Source: Pelagibacteraceae bacterium AG-337-I02 (GTDB lineage: Bacteria; Pseudomonadota; Alphaproteobacteria; HIMB59; GCA-002718135). Taken from it: a stretch of 64,000 nt of DNA. The position numbers and the translations under genes are program-made. The DNA lies in the NCBI GenBank assembly GCA_003282155.1, contig QBZY01000001.1, forward strand, positions 236,312 to 300,311, given 5' to 3'. Under the pieces are notes generated by a model, which saw nothing but the letters and a program-made list of their open reading frames with translations, was not told where the DNA came from and searched no databases. Of this stretch, positions 23,441 to 39,049 are shown in pieces. How positions within the stretch are numbered: the first letter of the stretch is position 1; every line of letters begins with the position of its first letter.

Positions 23441-25396
23441 ATGTTGTACGACGTAGTAGTAACAAGACCTTTCGACAAAGTTTTTACTTATTGTTCAACA
23501 AATGAGCAACTTGAAATTGGTCAAGTAGTCTTAGTTCCATTTGGAAAAAAAATAGAAGCTGGAATTATTTGGAAGAAGAATGTTAAAAATCCTGGATACG
23601 AAATTAAAGAGGTTACAAAAATTTGTGATGATCTTATCCTTTATAATTCTTCAATCGATTTCATAAATTGGATCGCTAGTTATACCCTAGCTCCACTAGG
23701 AGCAGTTTTAAAATTATTTCTAATTAACAATGATATAGTTGAATTTGATAAAGAAAGATTAGATAATTTCAATAACACCGAACCTTCTTTAGTGACCTTG
23801 AGTGAAGAGCAAGCAAATTCATTTAAAGAAATCACCCAATCATTTAATAAATCAAACAAACCTGTTTTATTAGAAGGTGTAACAGGCTCTGGTAAAACTG
23901 AAGTGTATTTTGAAATAATAGATAAATTTTTAAAAGAAAAAAAACAAATATTAATAATGGTTCCAGAAATTAGCTTAACACCGCAATTAGAGACAAGAGT
24001 AAAGAAGCGTTTTGGAATGGAAGTGTGTTTATGGCATTCTAAAATTACAAAAAAAAATAGGCAAAAAATTTGGCATAAATGTTTTGCAGGAGATCCAGTC
24101 ATTGTTATTGGTGCTCGATCAAGTTTGTTTCTTCCTTTTACAAACTTAGGATTAATTGTTGTCGATGAAGAACATGATTCTAGTTATAAACAAGAGGATA
24201 ATATTCGTTATCAAGCAAGAGATCTTGCAGTTGTAAGAGCAAAAATTGAAAAAAATTTTATATTATTAGCCTCGGCAACGCCGTCTTTAGAAACAATAAA
24301 TAATGTTAAAATTAAAAAATATCATCAAGTCTATTTATCCAAACAATTTTCTGGAACTCCATTACCTGAAATTTCTATAATTGATTTAAATAAAGATAAA
24401 CTCGATAAAGATAAATGGATATCACAATCAATTATAGATTCTATTTCTCAGTGCTTAGAAAATAAGGAACAAACTCTTATTTTTTTAAATCGTAGAGGAT
24501 ACTCACCATTAACCTTGTGTAATAGTTGTGGATACAGATATGAATGTGATCAATGTTCATCATGGATGGTTATGCATCAACACAAAAAAGTTTTCTTATG
24601 CCATCAATGTGGAACTATAAAAAAATTTAATTTAGATTGTCCTCAATGTAATGAAAAAGATAGTATAAAATTTGTTGGTCCTGGTGTTGAGAGAGTTGCA
24701 GAGGAGCTAAAAGAGTTCTTTCCTGGGAAAAATATTTCCATCATGTCTAGCGACAACGTTAACACACCAAACAAAATTAAAAAATTTATTACTGAAATAA
24801 ACAATAAAGATATAGATATAATTGTAGCCACACAAATTATGGCAAAAGGATATGATTTTCCAAATTTGTCATTAGTAGGTATAGTTGATGCGGACGCAGG
24901 TTTATTTGGCGGTGATCCTAGAGCTATAGAAAAAACTTTTAATCTACTTCAGCAAGTTGGAGGAAGAGCTGGTAGAGGAAAAAAAATTGGTAAAGTTTTT
25001 CTTCAAACATATTTTCCAGATCAAGAAATAATTAAGTCGATTAAACTTCGTGAAAGAGAAGCTTTTATTGAAAGAGCTTTAGAAGAGAGAAAGAATTTTA
25101 ATATTCCTCCATTTGGTTTTATGACTTCAATTATTATTTCTAGTCACACAAAAGCTTTAGTTCTTAAACATGCTTCAAGACTGGTTCAACAAGATCAAAA
25201 TAGCGATAATATTAAAATTCTAGGTCCAGTTGAAGCTCCAATTTCTTTGCTTAGAGGACAATATCGATACAGAATATTATTGAAGAGCAATAGTAGAAAA
25301 AATCTGAATAAATTCACAAAAAAAATTGTTGAAAAGACTAAATTACCTTCCTCTATAAAGGTAATTATTGATGTCGATCCCTATTCATTTATGTAA
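23441..25396 (+). CDS. priA: primosomal replication protein N' (PriA helicase)
   Basis: LEGVTGSGKTEVY, DEEHDSSYKQ, zinc-binding CNSCGYRYECDQC...CHQCG; start taken at MLYDVVV (longer ORF begins 23381). Confidence 0.95.
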   Translation: MLYDVVVTRPFDKVFTYCSTNEQLEIGQVVLVPFGKKIEAGIIWKKNVKNPGYEIKEVTKICDDLILYNSSIDFINWIASYTLAPLGAVLKLFLINNDIVEFDKERLDNFNNTEPSLVTLSEEQANSFKEITQSFNKSNKPVLLEGVTGSGKTEVYFEIIDKFLKEKKQILIMVPEISLTPQLETRVKKRFGMEVCLWHSKITKKNRQKIWHKCFAGDPVIVIGARSSLFLPFTNLGLIVVDEEHDSSYKQEDNIRYQARDLAVVRAKIEKNFILLASATPSLETINNVKIKKYHQVYLSKQFSGTPLPEISIIDLNKDKLDKDKWISQSIIDSISQCLENKEQTLIFLNRRGYSPLTLCNSCGYRYECDQCSSWMVMHQHKKVFLCHQCGTIKKFNLDCPQCNEKDSIKFVGPGVERVAEELKEFFPGKNISIMSSDNVNTPNKIKKFITEINNKDIDIIVATQIMAKGYDFPNLSLVGIVDADAGLFGGDPRAIEKTFNLLQQVGGRAGRGKKIGKVFLQTYFPDQEIIKSIKLREREAFIERALEERKNFNIPPFGFMTSIIISSHTKALVLKHASRLVQQDQNSDNIKILGPVEAPISLLRGQYRYRILLKSNSRKNLNKFTKKIVEKTKLPSSIKVIIDVDPYSFM

Positions 25397-25514
25397 ATTA
25401 CCCACAATTTTAAAAATATTTTTAATTTAACTCATTTGACGCACAAACTGACAGTTTACCTACTTTTTCTGATGTGTTAATAGCCTACATCTAATCTTCT
25501 TATGAATTATATTT

Positions 25515-26072
25515 ATGGCATCTAATACTTTATCTGGAGACCTTATATCTGAAAGGTACGGAGCAGCTCTCTATGATCTTGCTTCCGAAAAAAAATGTAT
25601 TGATGATATTCTAAATGACTTTGAATTAGTGCAAAAAGCTTTGAAAGAAAGTTCTGAATTGAGACAAGTTATTAAAAGTCCATTAGTAAATTCAGATGAG
25701 AAACTTAATATTTTGCTAAAATTATTTTCTAAAGCAAATTTACATAATCTTACAACAACTTTTTTAAAAGTTCTTGATAACAATAAAAGAATTTCAAATA
25801 TCGCTTCTATTATTTTACAATTTAAAAAAATAAACTCTGAAAAAAGAGGTGATATTACTGCTGACATAACATCAGCAAACATATTATCCGATGATGAAAA
25901 AAATAATATTACAAATCAACTTAAAAAATCTTTAGGTGAAAAATTATCTTTAAATTTTGATGTTGATGAAGATATTATTGGTGGTTTAATTGTTAAGGTT
26001 GGTTCCAAAATGATTGATACATCTATAGCGAATAAAATTAATAAACTTAAAATTGCAATGAAGGGGGTATAA
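25515..26072 (+). CDS. atpH: ATP synthase delta subunit
   Basis: [32 protein letters not shown]; first of atpHAGDC. Confidence 0.95.
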   Translation: MASNTLSGDLISERYGAALYDLASEKKCIDDILNDFELVQKALKESSELRQVIKSPLVNSDEKLNILLKLFSKANLHNLTTTFLKVLDNNKRISNIASIILQFKKINSEKRGDITADITSANILSDDEKNNITNQLKKSLGEKLSLNFDVDEDIIGGLIVKVGSKMIDTSIANKINKLKIAMKGV

Positions 26073-27607
26073 TGGAAATTAAAGCTGCAGAAATATCGTC
26101 TGTAATAAAAAACCAAATAGCTAATTTTGAAACCAAAGCGGATGTTGCTGAGGTTGGAACAGTACTCAGTGTTGGAGATGGAATTGCACGTGTGTATGGT
26201 CTTGATCAAGTACAAGCTGGAGAGATGGTAGAATTCCCAGGCGGCATTAAAGGTATGGCCCTCAACCTTGAAATGGATAACGTTGGTGTTTCAATCTTTG
26301 GTGATGATACTGGAATTAAAGAAGGTGATACAGTTAAACGTACAGGAGAAATTGTTGACGTTTCTGTTGGAAAAGAATTGTTAGGACGTGTTGTTGATGG
26401 TTTAGGAAATCCTATTGATGGTAAAGGTCCTATTCAATCTTCTGAAAAGAGAAGAATTGAATTAAAAGCCCCAGGTATTATTCCTCGTCAAAGTGTATCT
26501 GAACCTATGCAGACAGGTATTAAAGCACTTGATGCTCTTGTTCCAGTTGGAAGGGGACAACGTGAATTAATAATTGGTGACAGACAAACAGGTAAAACTG
26601 CTGTTGCTATTGATACGATTTTAAATCAAAAATCTGTTAATCAATCAAACAATGAAAAAGAAAAATTGTATTGTATCTATGTTGCGATTGGTCAAAAAAG
26701 ATCAACAGTTGCCCAAATTGTAAAAACACTAGAAGATAATGGTGCAATGGAATATACAATTGTTGTATCTGCAACTGCATCAGAGCCTGCTCCATTACAA
26801 TTTTTATCAGCTTATACTGGTTGTACAATGGGTGAATATTTTAGAGATAACGGTATGCATGCATTGATTGTTTATGATGATTTATCAAAGCAAGCTGTTG
26901 CTTACAGACAGATGTCCCTTTTATTAAGAAGACCTCCTGGACGTGAAGCATATCCTGGAGATGTATTTTATATACACAGTCGTCTTTTAGAAAGAGCTGC
27001 CAAAATGAGTGATGAACACGGTGGCGGAAGTTTAACCGCTCTTCCAATTATTGAGACTCAAGCTGGAGACTTATCTGCTTACATTCCAACAAATGTTATT
27101 TCCATTACTGATGGACAAATATTTTTAGAAACAAATTTATTTTTTGCTGGTATTCGTCCTGCGATTAACGTTGGTCTTTCAGTAAGTCGTGTTGGTTCTG
27201 CAGCTCAAACAAAAGCAATGAAAAAAATTGCTGGTCCTGTAAAACTAGAATTAGCTCAATATCGTGAGATGGCTGCTTTTGCACAGTTTGCATCAGACTT
27301 AGACGCTTCAACGAAACAATTACTTGATCGTGGAGCAAGATTAGTTGAAATCCTGAAACAAGGACAATATTCTCCGTTAACAGTTTCTGAGCAAGTTGTG
27401 TCTATATATGCAGGCGTTCGTGGTTACTTAGACAAAGTAGCCGTCAATGATGTTGTTCGTTTTGAAACAGAAGTTTTAAATGAAATGAGGTCTAGTCATT
27501 CTGATTTATTAGATGCTATCGCAAATGAAAAAGAATTATCTAAAGAAAATGATGATAAATTAAAATCTATCTTAGATAATGTTGTTGAAAAATTTACAAG
27601 TAGCTAA
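26072..27607 (+). CDS. atpA: ATP synthase alpha subunit
   Basis: [28 protein letters not shown]. Confidence 0.99.
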   Translation: MEIKAAEISSVIKNQIANFETKADVAEVGTVLSVGDGIARVYGLDQVQAGEMVEFPGGIKGMALNLEMDNVGVSIFGDDTGIKEGDTVKRTGEIVDVSVGKELLGRVVDGLGNPIDGKGPIQSSEKRRIELKAPGIIPRQSVSEPMQTGIKALDALVPVGRGQRELIIGDRQTGKTAVAIDTILNQKSVNQSNNEKEKLYCIYVAIGQKRSTVAQIVKTLEDNGAMEYTIVVSATASEPAPLQFLSAYTGCTMGEYFRDNGMHALIVYDDLSKQAVAYRQMSLLLRRPPGREAYPGDVFYIHSRLLERAAKMSDEHGGGSLTALPIIETQAGDLSAYIPTNVISITDGQIFLETNLFFAGIRPAINVGLSVSRVGSAAQTKAMKKIAGPVKLELAQYREMAAFAQFASDLDASTKQLLDRGARLVEILKQGQYSPLTVSEQVVSIYAGVRGYLDKVAVNDVVRFETEVLNEMRSSHSDLLDAIANEKELSKENDDKLKSILDNVVEKFTSS

Positions 27608-27610
27608 TCA

Positions 27611-29935
<2,325 letters not shown>

Positions 29936-29936
<1 letters not shown>

Positions 29937-30334
29937 TGGCGACAATTTCTTTTGATTTAGTTTCCCCAGAAAACCTCATTTTTAATGATGAGGTTGGAAC
30001 TATAATTGTTCCAGGTAAAGATGGTGATCTTGGTGTGTTGCCCGGACATACTCAAGTAATGTCCTCATTGAGGCCTGGGAGAGTGATGGTTTATAGCGAG
30101 GATAAAAACTTAGTTAAATCATTTTTTGTATCAGGTGGTTTTGCTGAAATTAACCCAGAAAAATGTATAGTCCTAGCAGAAAGCGTAGTTGAGTTAAATT
30201 CTTTAGATAAGTCTTCGATTGAAAAAGAAATAGAAGAACTAGGCAGCAAGGAAGATAAAGAATCATTGGAACAATTGTCTATAGCAAAAGCTAAACTAGA
30301 GGCTGTAACTGTAAGTTTTTATGATAAGATTTAA
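29936..30334 (+). CDS. atpC: ATP synthase epsilon subunit
   Basis: FDLVSPENLIF, VPGKDGDLGVLPGHTQVMSSLRPG. Confidence 0.95.
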
Positions 30335-31365
30335 TTTATAGATTGAACAGAATCTATTAAATTTTTTGCATTATTATAAAAAAGATCCTGCTTTTCACTT
30401 TCTGTTATAATACTATTTCGAATTCCTCTTTTCATTGCTCTTAATTGTTCATATCTAATAAATGTCATTCGATCATCACAATGGCTTAGAGCTAAATTAT
30501 GATTTTCAGAATCTATTGCAGACCAAGCTTTTCCAAAAGTAATATATTTCCCTCTCATTCTCCCTATCATATCATCAGATCCATACATTATTTTTTCAAG
30601 ACCCACTCCTTGATACAGAGCGTCAATTGAATCAGATTCACATACTGTAGAACAATCATACCAAATATTTTTTAAATCTCTAATTTTCTTAATTCCTTTT
30701 TCTAACGCCCAAGCAGAATAACTTCTAGCACAGTGAGCAAGTATCCATTTAACGTTAGGATATTTATTACTCAAATAAATTAGGTCATTAATATTATCAT
30801 TATCGGCAATTGCATCCTTTTTTGCTAAATGCATCATAATAATAAGTCCAAATTTATCTGCAATTTCTATTTGCTCTTCAGTTATAAAATCTAAAATTTT
30901 GCAATTAATTGTATCGTTTGTTTTTGAATAAAACCTATATGGTTTAAAACCTTTAATGTTATTTTTTAATAAAAGCTCTTCAATATAATTTTTATCCATA
31001 TTTGGGTTAATTAAAATTAAGCACTTATTTTCAGTAAGTGTTTTAGTTTGTTCTAAAATATATTTATTAGAACCTTCAAAGTTACATGGATATTTGAATG
31101 GAAAAGGAAAACTTAACCTATTAACAATTCTATTAGGCATAAGTAATTGATCTACTTGATCCGCAAATCTCATAGATACTTCACTAAAATATTTTCCTTG
31201 AAAATTTCTTTCACCAATATCTTTTTTAGGATCCTTATTAAAACTCCATTTATAAATATGGGTATGAACATCAAAAATATTTTTAGGAACAAAGTTTTCT
31301 AACTCCTCATCCCATATTTGTTTATCTAAGCTTGTGATTTTTAATTCAGGATTTTCATTAAACAT
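30331..31365 (-). CDS. amidohydrolase family protein (TIM-barrel metal-dependent hydrolase)
   Basis: FDVHTHIY metal-binding motif, ILAHCARS, YGSDDMIG. Confidence 0.75.
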   Translation of the reverse strand: MFNENPELKITSLDKQIWDEELENFVPKNIFDVHTHIYKWSFNKDPKKDIGERNFQGKYFSEVSMRFADQVDQLLMPNRIVNRLSFPFPFKYPCNFEGSNKYILEQTKTLTENKCLILINPNMDKNYIEELLLKNNIKGFKPYRFYSKTNDTINCKILDFITEEQIEIADKFGLIIMMHLAKKDAIADNDNINDLIYLSNKYPNVKWILAHCARSYSAWALEKGIKKIRDLKNIWYDCSTVCESDSIDALYQGVGLEKIMYGSDDMIGRMRGKYITFGKAWSAIDSENHNLALSHCDDRMTFIRYEQLRAMKRGIRNSIITESEKQDLFYNNAKNLIDSVQSIN

Positions 31366-31828
31366 CTTTTAGAATATTTTTAAATTCACTTTGAATTTTC
31401 TGATAAACGTTTTTTTTAAATGGCACCGCATTATGAGTAATTTCATTGTAATTCATCCATTTCCAGTTACTAAATTCAGGATTTTCTGTTCCTACGTTTA
31501 TATCGCTATCATCACCTTTAAAGTTAAAAAGAAACCATTTTTGAATTTGACCCATATACTCATTTCCCCATGGTAATGTGCTTAAAATTTCACTTGGTAT
31601 GTCATAAGATACCCATTCTTTAGATGAAGCAATTAGTGACGCTTTATTAGTTCCAATTTCTTCCATCATTTCTCTCCAAACTGCTTCTTCAGGATTTTCA
31701 TTTTCATCAATACCACCTTGTGGCATTTGCCAATATCCGCTAGGATTATCTAGTCTTTTGCCAACTAAAATCTGATTTTTTGTGTTGAGAATCATCATTC
31801 CCACACATTTTCTATATTTTTTTTGCAT
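31358..31828 (-). CDS. rppH: RNA pyrophosphohydrolase, Nudix family
   Basis: YRKCVGMMILN, WQMPQGGIDENENPEEAVWREMMEEIG Nudix box. Confidence 0.92.
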   Translation of the reverse strand: MQKKYRKCVGMMILNTKNQILVGKRLDNPSGYWQMPQGGIDENENPEEAVWREMMEEIGTNKASLIASSKEWVSYDIPSEILSTLPWGNEYMGQIQKWFLFNFKGDDSDINVGTENPEFSNWKWMNYNEITHNAVPFKKNVYQKIQSEFKNILKDV

Positions 31829-31830
31829 TA

Positions 31831-33135
31831 TTATTCTTGAATTTCATTAAAGAGACTCACACCCTGTACAAGATCAAAGGCTCTACGAAGTTGATAATCA
31901 AGCTCAAATCGTTTTTCAAATTCACTTAATTCATTATCTTCACTATCTTCATTATCTTCCAAATCTTCTTCATTGTTCTTATCAAGAGAATCTTTTAAAT
32001 CTGACTCAGAAAATCTTCTATAATTAAATGATTCGAATTCTCCTTGTTCTATGATTATATCTGGCACAATACCCTTACCCTGTATTGATTCACCTGAGGG
32101 AGTATAATATCTAGCTGTAGTTAATCTTATACCAGTGAGATTGTCACTATTTGAAACTTGAAAGGGAATTATCGTTTGTACTGATCCTTTACCAAAAGAT
32201 TGTGTGCCAATAATTATTGCTCTTTTATGATCCTGCAGTGCGCCTGCAACAATTTCAGATGCAGATGCAGAACCACCGTCAATAATTACAACAAGTGGTT
32301 TACCATTAGTTCTGTCAGAATTTTTTGCACGATATCTTCTAATATCTTTTTTATCTCTACCTCTTGTTGAAACAATTTCTCCTCTTTCCAAGAATATGTC
32401 TGTTACCTTAACTGCTTGAGTAAGAAGACCCCCTGGGTTAGACCGTACATCTAAAACATAACCTTTTATTTGGTTTTCTTTTTCAATTTTTTTTATTGCA
32501 TCAAGAAGGCCACTTTCTGTTTGTTCGTTAAAAGATGTTATTCTCAAATATCCAATATTATTAAGTACTTCACTTTTTACTGATCTAATTTTTATATAAT
32601 CTCTAATAATTTCAATCTCAAAGGGTTCAGTATTTGCTCTCGAAATAGTAATTACTATTGGTTCACCTTTTTTGCCTCTCATTAATTCAACAGCTTCGTT
32701 TAGAGTTAGACCAAAAACAGGTGTTTCGTCTATTTGAATAATGTAATCACCTGCAAGAATTCCAGCTTCATATGCTGGCGAATCTTCTATCGGAGCAATG
32801 ACTTTCACAAAACCTTCTTCCATGGTAATTTCAATTCCTAATCCGCCAAATTTACCCTCTGTATCCATTTGCATTTCTTGAAATACTTCTTCATTCATAA
32901 AACCAGAATGAGGATCTAAACCTGACAACATTCCATCAATCGCTTTTTCAATTAATTCTTGATCCGTAACCTCTTCCACATAGGAAGATCTTACCCTGTC
33001 AAATACCTGTCCAAATAGATCTAAATATTTATATTTTTCTTCATCTGAAGAAGATCCATATGTTTTAGTTGCAAGAAGTGTAATTAGGGTGAACAGTAGT
33101 ATTACTTTTAAAAATACATTTTTTGAAATTATCAT
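31831..33135 (-). CDS. ctpA: S41 family C-terminal processing peptidase
   Basis: PDZ domain plus DVRSNPGGLL, DGGSASASEIVAGALQDH, GTQSFGKGSVQ. Confidence 0.93.
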   Translation of the reverse strand: MIISKNVFLKVILLFTLITLLATKTYGSSSDEEKYKYLDLFGQVFDRVRSSYVEEVTDQELIEKAIDGMLSGLDPHSGFMNEEVFQEMQMDTEGKFGGLGIEITMEEGFVKVIAPIEDSPAYEAGILAGDYIIQIDETPVFGLTLNEAVELMRGKKGEPIVITISRANTEPFEIEIIRDYIKIRSVKSEVLNNIGYLRITSFNEQTESGLLDAIKKIEKENQIKGYVLDVRSNPGGLLTQAVKVTDIFLERGEIVSTRGRDKKDIRRYRAKNSDRTNGKPLVVIIDGGSASASEIVAGALQDHKRAIIIGTQSFGKGSVQTIIPFQVSNSDNLTGIRLTTARYYTPSGESIQGKGIVPDIIIEQGEFESFNYRRFSESDLKDSLDKNNEEDLEDNEDSEDNELSEFEKRFELDYQLRRAFDLVQGVSLFNEIQE

Positions 33136-33140
33136 ATATT

Positions 33141-33494
33141 TTAAGCTAGTTTAGTTTGTGAAGAATCAAAGCTTACTTCCCATAATTTTTCTAATGCATA
33201 TAATTCTCTAATTTCTTGTCGAAACAGATGAACAATGATCTCACCTGCATCAACAATTATCCAGTCACATTGAGGTCTTCCTTCAGGATTTGGACATTTT
33301 ATTCCTGCTCTTTTTAATTTTTTTACCATTTCATCTGCTGTGGCATCTGAATGTCTAGTTGATCTGCAGGTGGCAATTACAAAGGCATCAGCAACAGATG
33401 ATTTGTTAGATAAATCAATAACTTTTATATCTTCAGCTTTTGCATCACTTAGTATTGATACAATATTTTCTGTTAATGAAGTAATTTTATTAAT
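33141..33494 (-). CDS. rsfS: ribosomal silencing factor RsfS, probable ATT start
   Basis: Frame is open to 33503 and reads NKITSLTENIVSILSDAKAEDIKVIDLSNKSSVADAFVIATCRSTRHSDATADEMVKKL upstream of the ATG used in the ORF track; no ATG/GTG/TTG upstream. Confidence 0.8.
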   Translation of the reverse strand: MNKITSLTENIVSILSDAKAEDIKVIDLSNKSSVADAFVIATCRSTRHSDATADEMVKKLKRAGIKCPNPEGRPQCDWIIVDAGEIIVHLFRQEIRELYALEKLWEVSFDSSQTKLA

Positions 33495-34068
33495 ATTTGC
33501 CTCTTAATTTATTTCTTTGATTTCTAATTTCAGATGATGAAATTTTAATTTCTTTATTTTGTATTAAAGTCCAAGCAGGAATTTTTTTTGAATTATGTTC
33601 TATGTTTTGAGCTAAATATTTATTATGAATAAATTTTTTTGCTGCAACACTTTTCAAAGCATTTGTATTATATCCATGTCTTCTAAAAATAACAATAGAG
33701 ATAATATGAAAAATTGATTGCCATTTTTCCCATTCGTGAAAATTAACTAAATTGTCTGCACCCATTAACCAAAAAAATTTAATATTTTTATAATATTGAA
33801 TAAGAAATTTAATTGTTTGATAAGAATATTGAGATTTAATTTTTTTTTCTACTTCTAATATTTTTATAGGAAAATTTTTTGTAATTTGTTTACAATTTTG
33901 TAATCTTTCCTCATATGTTGCAGGTTTTGATATCTTCAATGGGTTCTGAGGTGTAACTATCCACCAAATTTCATCTAGCTGTAATACTTTTTTAGCTTCA
34001 TTTGAAATAAATAGATGCCCCCGATGTGGTGGATCAAAAGACCCTCCAAGAAGTCCGATCTTTTTCAA
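33490..34068 (-). CDS. nadD: nicotinate-nucleotide adenylyltransferase
   Basis: IGLLGGSFDPPHRGHLFIS, WWIVTPQNPLK, FFWLMGADNL. Confidence 0.95.
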   Translation of the reverse strand: MKKIGLLGGSFDPPHRGHLFISNEAKKVLQLDEIWWIVTPQNPLKISKPATYEERLQNCKQITKNFPIKILEVEKKIKSQYSYQTIKFLIQYYKNIKFFWLMGADNLVNFHEWEKWQSIFHIISIVIFRRHGYNTNALKSVAAKKFIHNKYLAQNIEHNSKKIPAWTLIQNKEIKISSSEIRNQRNKLRGKY

Positions 34069-35318
34069 TTAAGGTCTTTCCTGGCCATTACCATTAACTA
34101 CATATTTAAATGTAGTTAAATGTTTTGTTCCCACTGGTCCTCTTACATGTATTTTATCAGTTGAGATTCCTATCTCAGCACCAAAACCAAATTCACCTCC
34201 ATCGGCAAACTGTGTAGATGCATTTTTTAATATTATTGCACTGTCAATTTTATTATAAAATTTTTCAAAGGTTTTTTCACTTTCTGTAATTATACTTTCC
34301 GTATGTCCAGAAGAATAATCATTTATATGTTTCACAGCTTCATCAACACCTGAAACAATTTTTACCGATAAAATTTTATCTAAATATTCTAATGACCAAT
34401 CTTCTTCACTTGCAATTTTAAAATCACTATCTAAAGACTGAATATATTTATCGCCTCGAATTTCACAATTTACTTCTTTAAGAGGTTTTAATATTTTCAT
34501 TGCTTCGTCTTTAATTTTTTCATCAATTAAAAGTGTTTCTGCAGCACCACATATTTCAGGACGCCTCATTTTACTGTTAAAAACAACTTTTTCTGCAATG
34601 TTTAAATCAGCATCTTTATCTACATACACATGACATATACCATCTAAATGTTTGATAACGGGTATCTTGCTTGCTGAATTAATTTTTTCAATCAAACCTT
34701 TGCCACCTCTAGGAATAATTACATCAACATAATTTCTCATACCAAGTAAATGATCAACCGCTTCTCTTGCAGGTGTATTGATCATTTGGACACAATGTTC
34801 AGGTAGGCCAGCTTCCGTGAAAGCATTTGTAATATTATTTACCAATTCCTTAGAGGAGTGAAAACTATCACTACCACCTCTTAAAATTATACAATTGCCA
34901 GATTTAATAGAAAGACATGAAGCATCAACAGTTACGTTTGGCCTTGATTCATAAATCACGCCTAATACACCAAGTGGTGTAGAAATTTTACGAAACTGTA
35001 AACCATTAGGTCTTTCCCATTCTTCTAATGTAATGCCAATTGGATCTGGTATTTCGATTATATCTTCAATTGATGTAATCAATCCATCAATAGATTTTTC
35101 AGTTAATGTAAGTCTATTTATTAAAGGCTTAGCTAAAGATTTTTTTTCACCATTTTCTAAATCTATTTTATTAGCTTCAAGAATTTTATTTCTATTTTTA
35201 TCTAAATTTTTAGTGAGTTTTGTTAAAGCAAGATTTTTTTGATCACTGCTACAGACTTTCATATTTAGAGAGGCAGATTTTGCTCTTTTGCCTAATTCAA
35301 TAATATTATTTTCAATAC

Positions 35319-35322
<4 letters not shown>
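34069..35322 (-). CDS. proA: glutamate-5-semialdehyde dehydrogenase
   Basis: PLGVLGVIYESRPNVTVDA, RRPEICGAAETLLID, EIGISTDKIHVRGPVG. Confidence 0.96.
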
Positions 35323-37416
<2,094 letters not shown>

Positions 37417-37430
37417 TTAATTAATTGGAA

Positions 37431-37688
37431 TTATTGTTCTGTGGGAACAACTGATACAAAAGTTCTTACTCTTGTTTTTTTAAAAGCTACTTTTCCATTT
37501 ATTGTAGCAAATATTGTGTGATCTTTACCTATGCCAACATTATCACCTGGATGAAACTTTGTGCCTCGTTGTCTAATAATAATGTTTCCTGCTATTACGT
37601 TTTCACCGCCAAATTTCTTAACTCCAAGTCTTCGACCCGCCGAGTCTCTTCCATTCCTAGAACTACCACCTGCTTTTTTCGTTGCCAT
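37431..37688 (-). CDS. rpmA: 50S ribosomal protein L27
   Basis: [29 protein letters not shown]. Confidence 0.98.
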   Translation of the reverse strand: MATKKAGGSSRNGRDSAGRRLGVKKFGGENVIAGNIIIRQRGTKFHPGDNVGIGKDHTIFATINGKVAFKKTRVRTFVSVVPTEQ

Positions 37689-38209
37689 TATTTATCTTCT
37701 TTTTTAGTTTTAACAGTTTTTTTAACAGTTTTCTTTACTGATTTTTTCTTAGTAGGTGAAGCTTTATTTACTGCTTTTTTTGTAACTGTCTTCTTTTTTG
37801 CAACTTTTACCTCATTAGACTCAATTTTTTCTTTAGTAACTTTAGTTTCAGTTTTTTTAACTTTTTTTGTTTCAGGTTCAGCAGTGGATTTTTTTCCACC
37901 ATAAGAAATTGATTCTATTCTTAATACAGTTAGATATTGTCTATGACCCTGAGTTAGTCTGTAATTTTGTCTTTTTCTTTTTTTAAAAACTATTATTTTT
38001 TTATCTCTGATTTGATCAACAATTTTTGCTTCAATTGAAGCATCTTTAAGTAATGGTTCGCCTAAGCTATTTGTGCTTTGATCACTGATAGCTAATACAT
38101 CAGTAATAGACACTTTATCACCTTTGGATCCCTCAAGTTTTTCTACTTTAAGTATCTGACCAGCTCTTGCTGAGTATTGCTTTCCACCAGTTTTGAATAT
38201 TGCTAACAT
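37688..38209 (-). CDS. rplU: 50S ribosomal protein L21 with long Lys-rich C-terminal tail
   Basis: [27 protein letters not shown] core; ~65-residue K/T/V/E-rich tail. Confidence 0.95.
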   Translation of the reverse strand: MLAIFKTGGKQYSARAGQILKVEKLEGSKGDKVSITDVLAISDQSTNSLGEPLLKDASIEAKIVDQIRDKKIIVFKKRKRQNYRLTQGHRQYLTVLRIESISYGGKKSTAEPETKKVKKTETKVTKEKIESNEVKVAKKKTVTKKAVNKASPTKKKSVKKTVKKTVKTKKEDK

Positions 38210-38289
38210 TTCTTTTGATGGCGGGGTTTATAGTGAACTATGCTAATAGTCAAATTAAAAATATGGCATAAATACTGGAAATAAAGACC

Positions 38290-39042
38290 TTAAAAGCTAT
38301 CCTTTGCTTTTCGCAAATAAGCAAATAATTCAAAGTCTGTAAAACCTAGCTCTTTCTTAATTATAGTACCTAATTTTGAATTTTGATTCAGGAATAAATT
38401 ATATTGTTTTTCATCTTCTAATAAAAATGGTACGGATTTTCCTTTATTATTTAAATCATCATTAATTTTGTTTCTAACTGTTAAATAAGCACTTTGTTTT
38501 TTGAGTGTTTTCTCAAGAAAATTTAAATTACTTATTGTATATTCATGACCACAATAAATAATTGTATTTTTATCTAATTCATTAATTTTTTGTAAACTGT
38601 TAAACATTTCATTTAATGTTCCTTCAAACACACGACCACAACCAAGTCTGAACAGTGTATCACCACAAAATAAAACACCATTGTTTTTATCATAGTAAAT
38701 TATATGATCTAATGTATGTCCGGGTGTTTTTATTATTCTAAATGTATTTAAGCAGGAGTTGACTTCATCTCCATCACGTAAAATAAATCTTGTATTTTCA
38801 ATCTGAGCACTTGGAGAGTGTATATTAACTTCTGGAAAAGCTTTAAGTATTCCTTTTACACCTGATGTGTGATCTTTATGATGATGTGTAATAAATATAT
38901 CTTCTATGGTTAAATTGTTTTCAAGAGCAAAATTTAATATAGTATTACTATCAGCAGGATCTATAACACAGCTTTTAAGCGTGTCATTATATAAAACAAA
39001 AGAGTAGTTATCTTTTAATTGATTTATTATTTCAACTTTCAT
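38290..39042 (-). CDS. gloB: hydroxyacylglutathione hydrolase (glyoxalase II)
   Basis: THHHKDHTSG, GHTLDHIIYY, FCGDTLFRLGCGRVFEG. Confidence 0.93.
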   Translation of the reverse strand: MKVEIINQLKDNYSFVLYNDTLKSCVIDPADSNTILNFALENNLTIEDIFITHHHKDHTSGVKGILKAFPEVNIHSPSAQIENTRFILRDGDEVNSCLNTFRIIKTPGHTLDHIIYYDKNNGVLFCGDTLFRLGCGRVFEGTLNEMFNSLQKINELDKNTIIYCGHEYTISNLNFLEKTLKKQSAYLTVRNKINDDLNNKGKSVPFLLEDEKQYNLFLNQNSKLGTIIKKELGFTDFELFAYLRKAKDSF

Positions 39043-39049
39043 CTAATAA

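Noticed and set aside
25400-25514. sigma-70-like promoter upstream of atpH (TTGACG near 25437)
   Set aside because: Promoter-like hexamers are too common in AT-rich DNA; no convincing -10 at proper spacing.
33141-33329. rsfS as the 62-aa ORF of the supplied track
   Set aside because: It omits the conserved N-terminal half, which is encoded in frame up to 33494-33503.
31831-33503. Missing rlmH/envC between ctpA and rsfS as a notable deletion
   Set aside because: These could be elsewhere in the genome; absence here is weak evidence.
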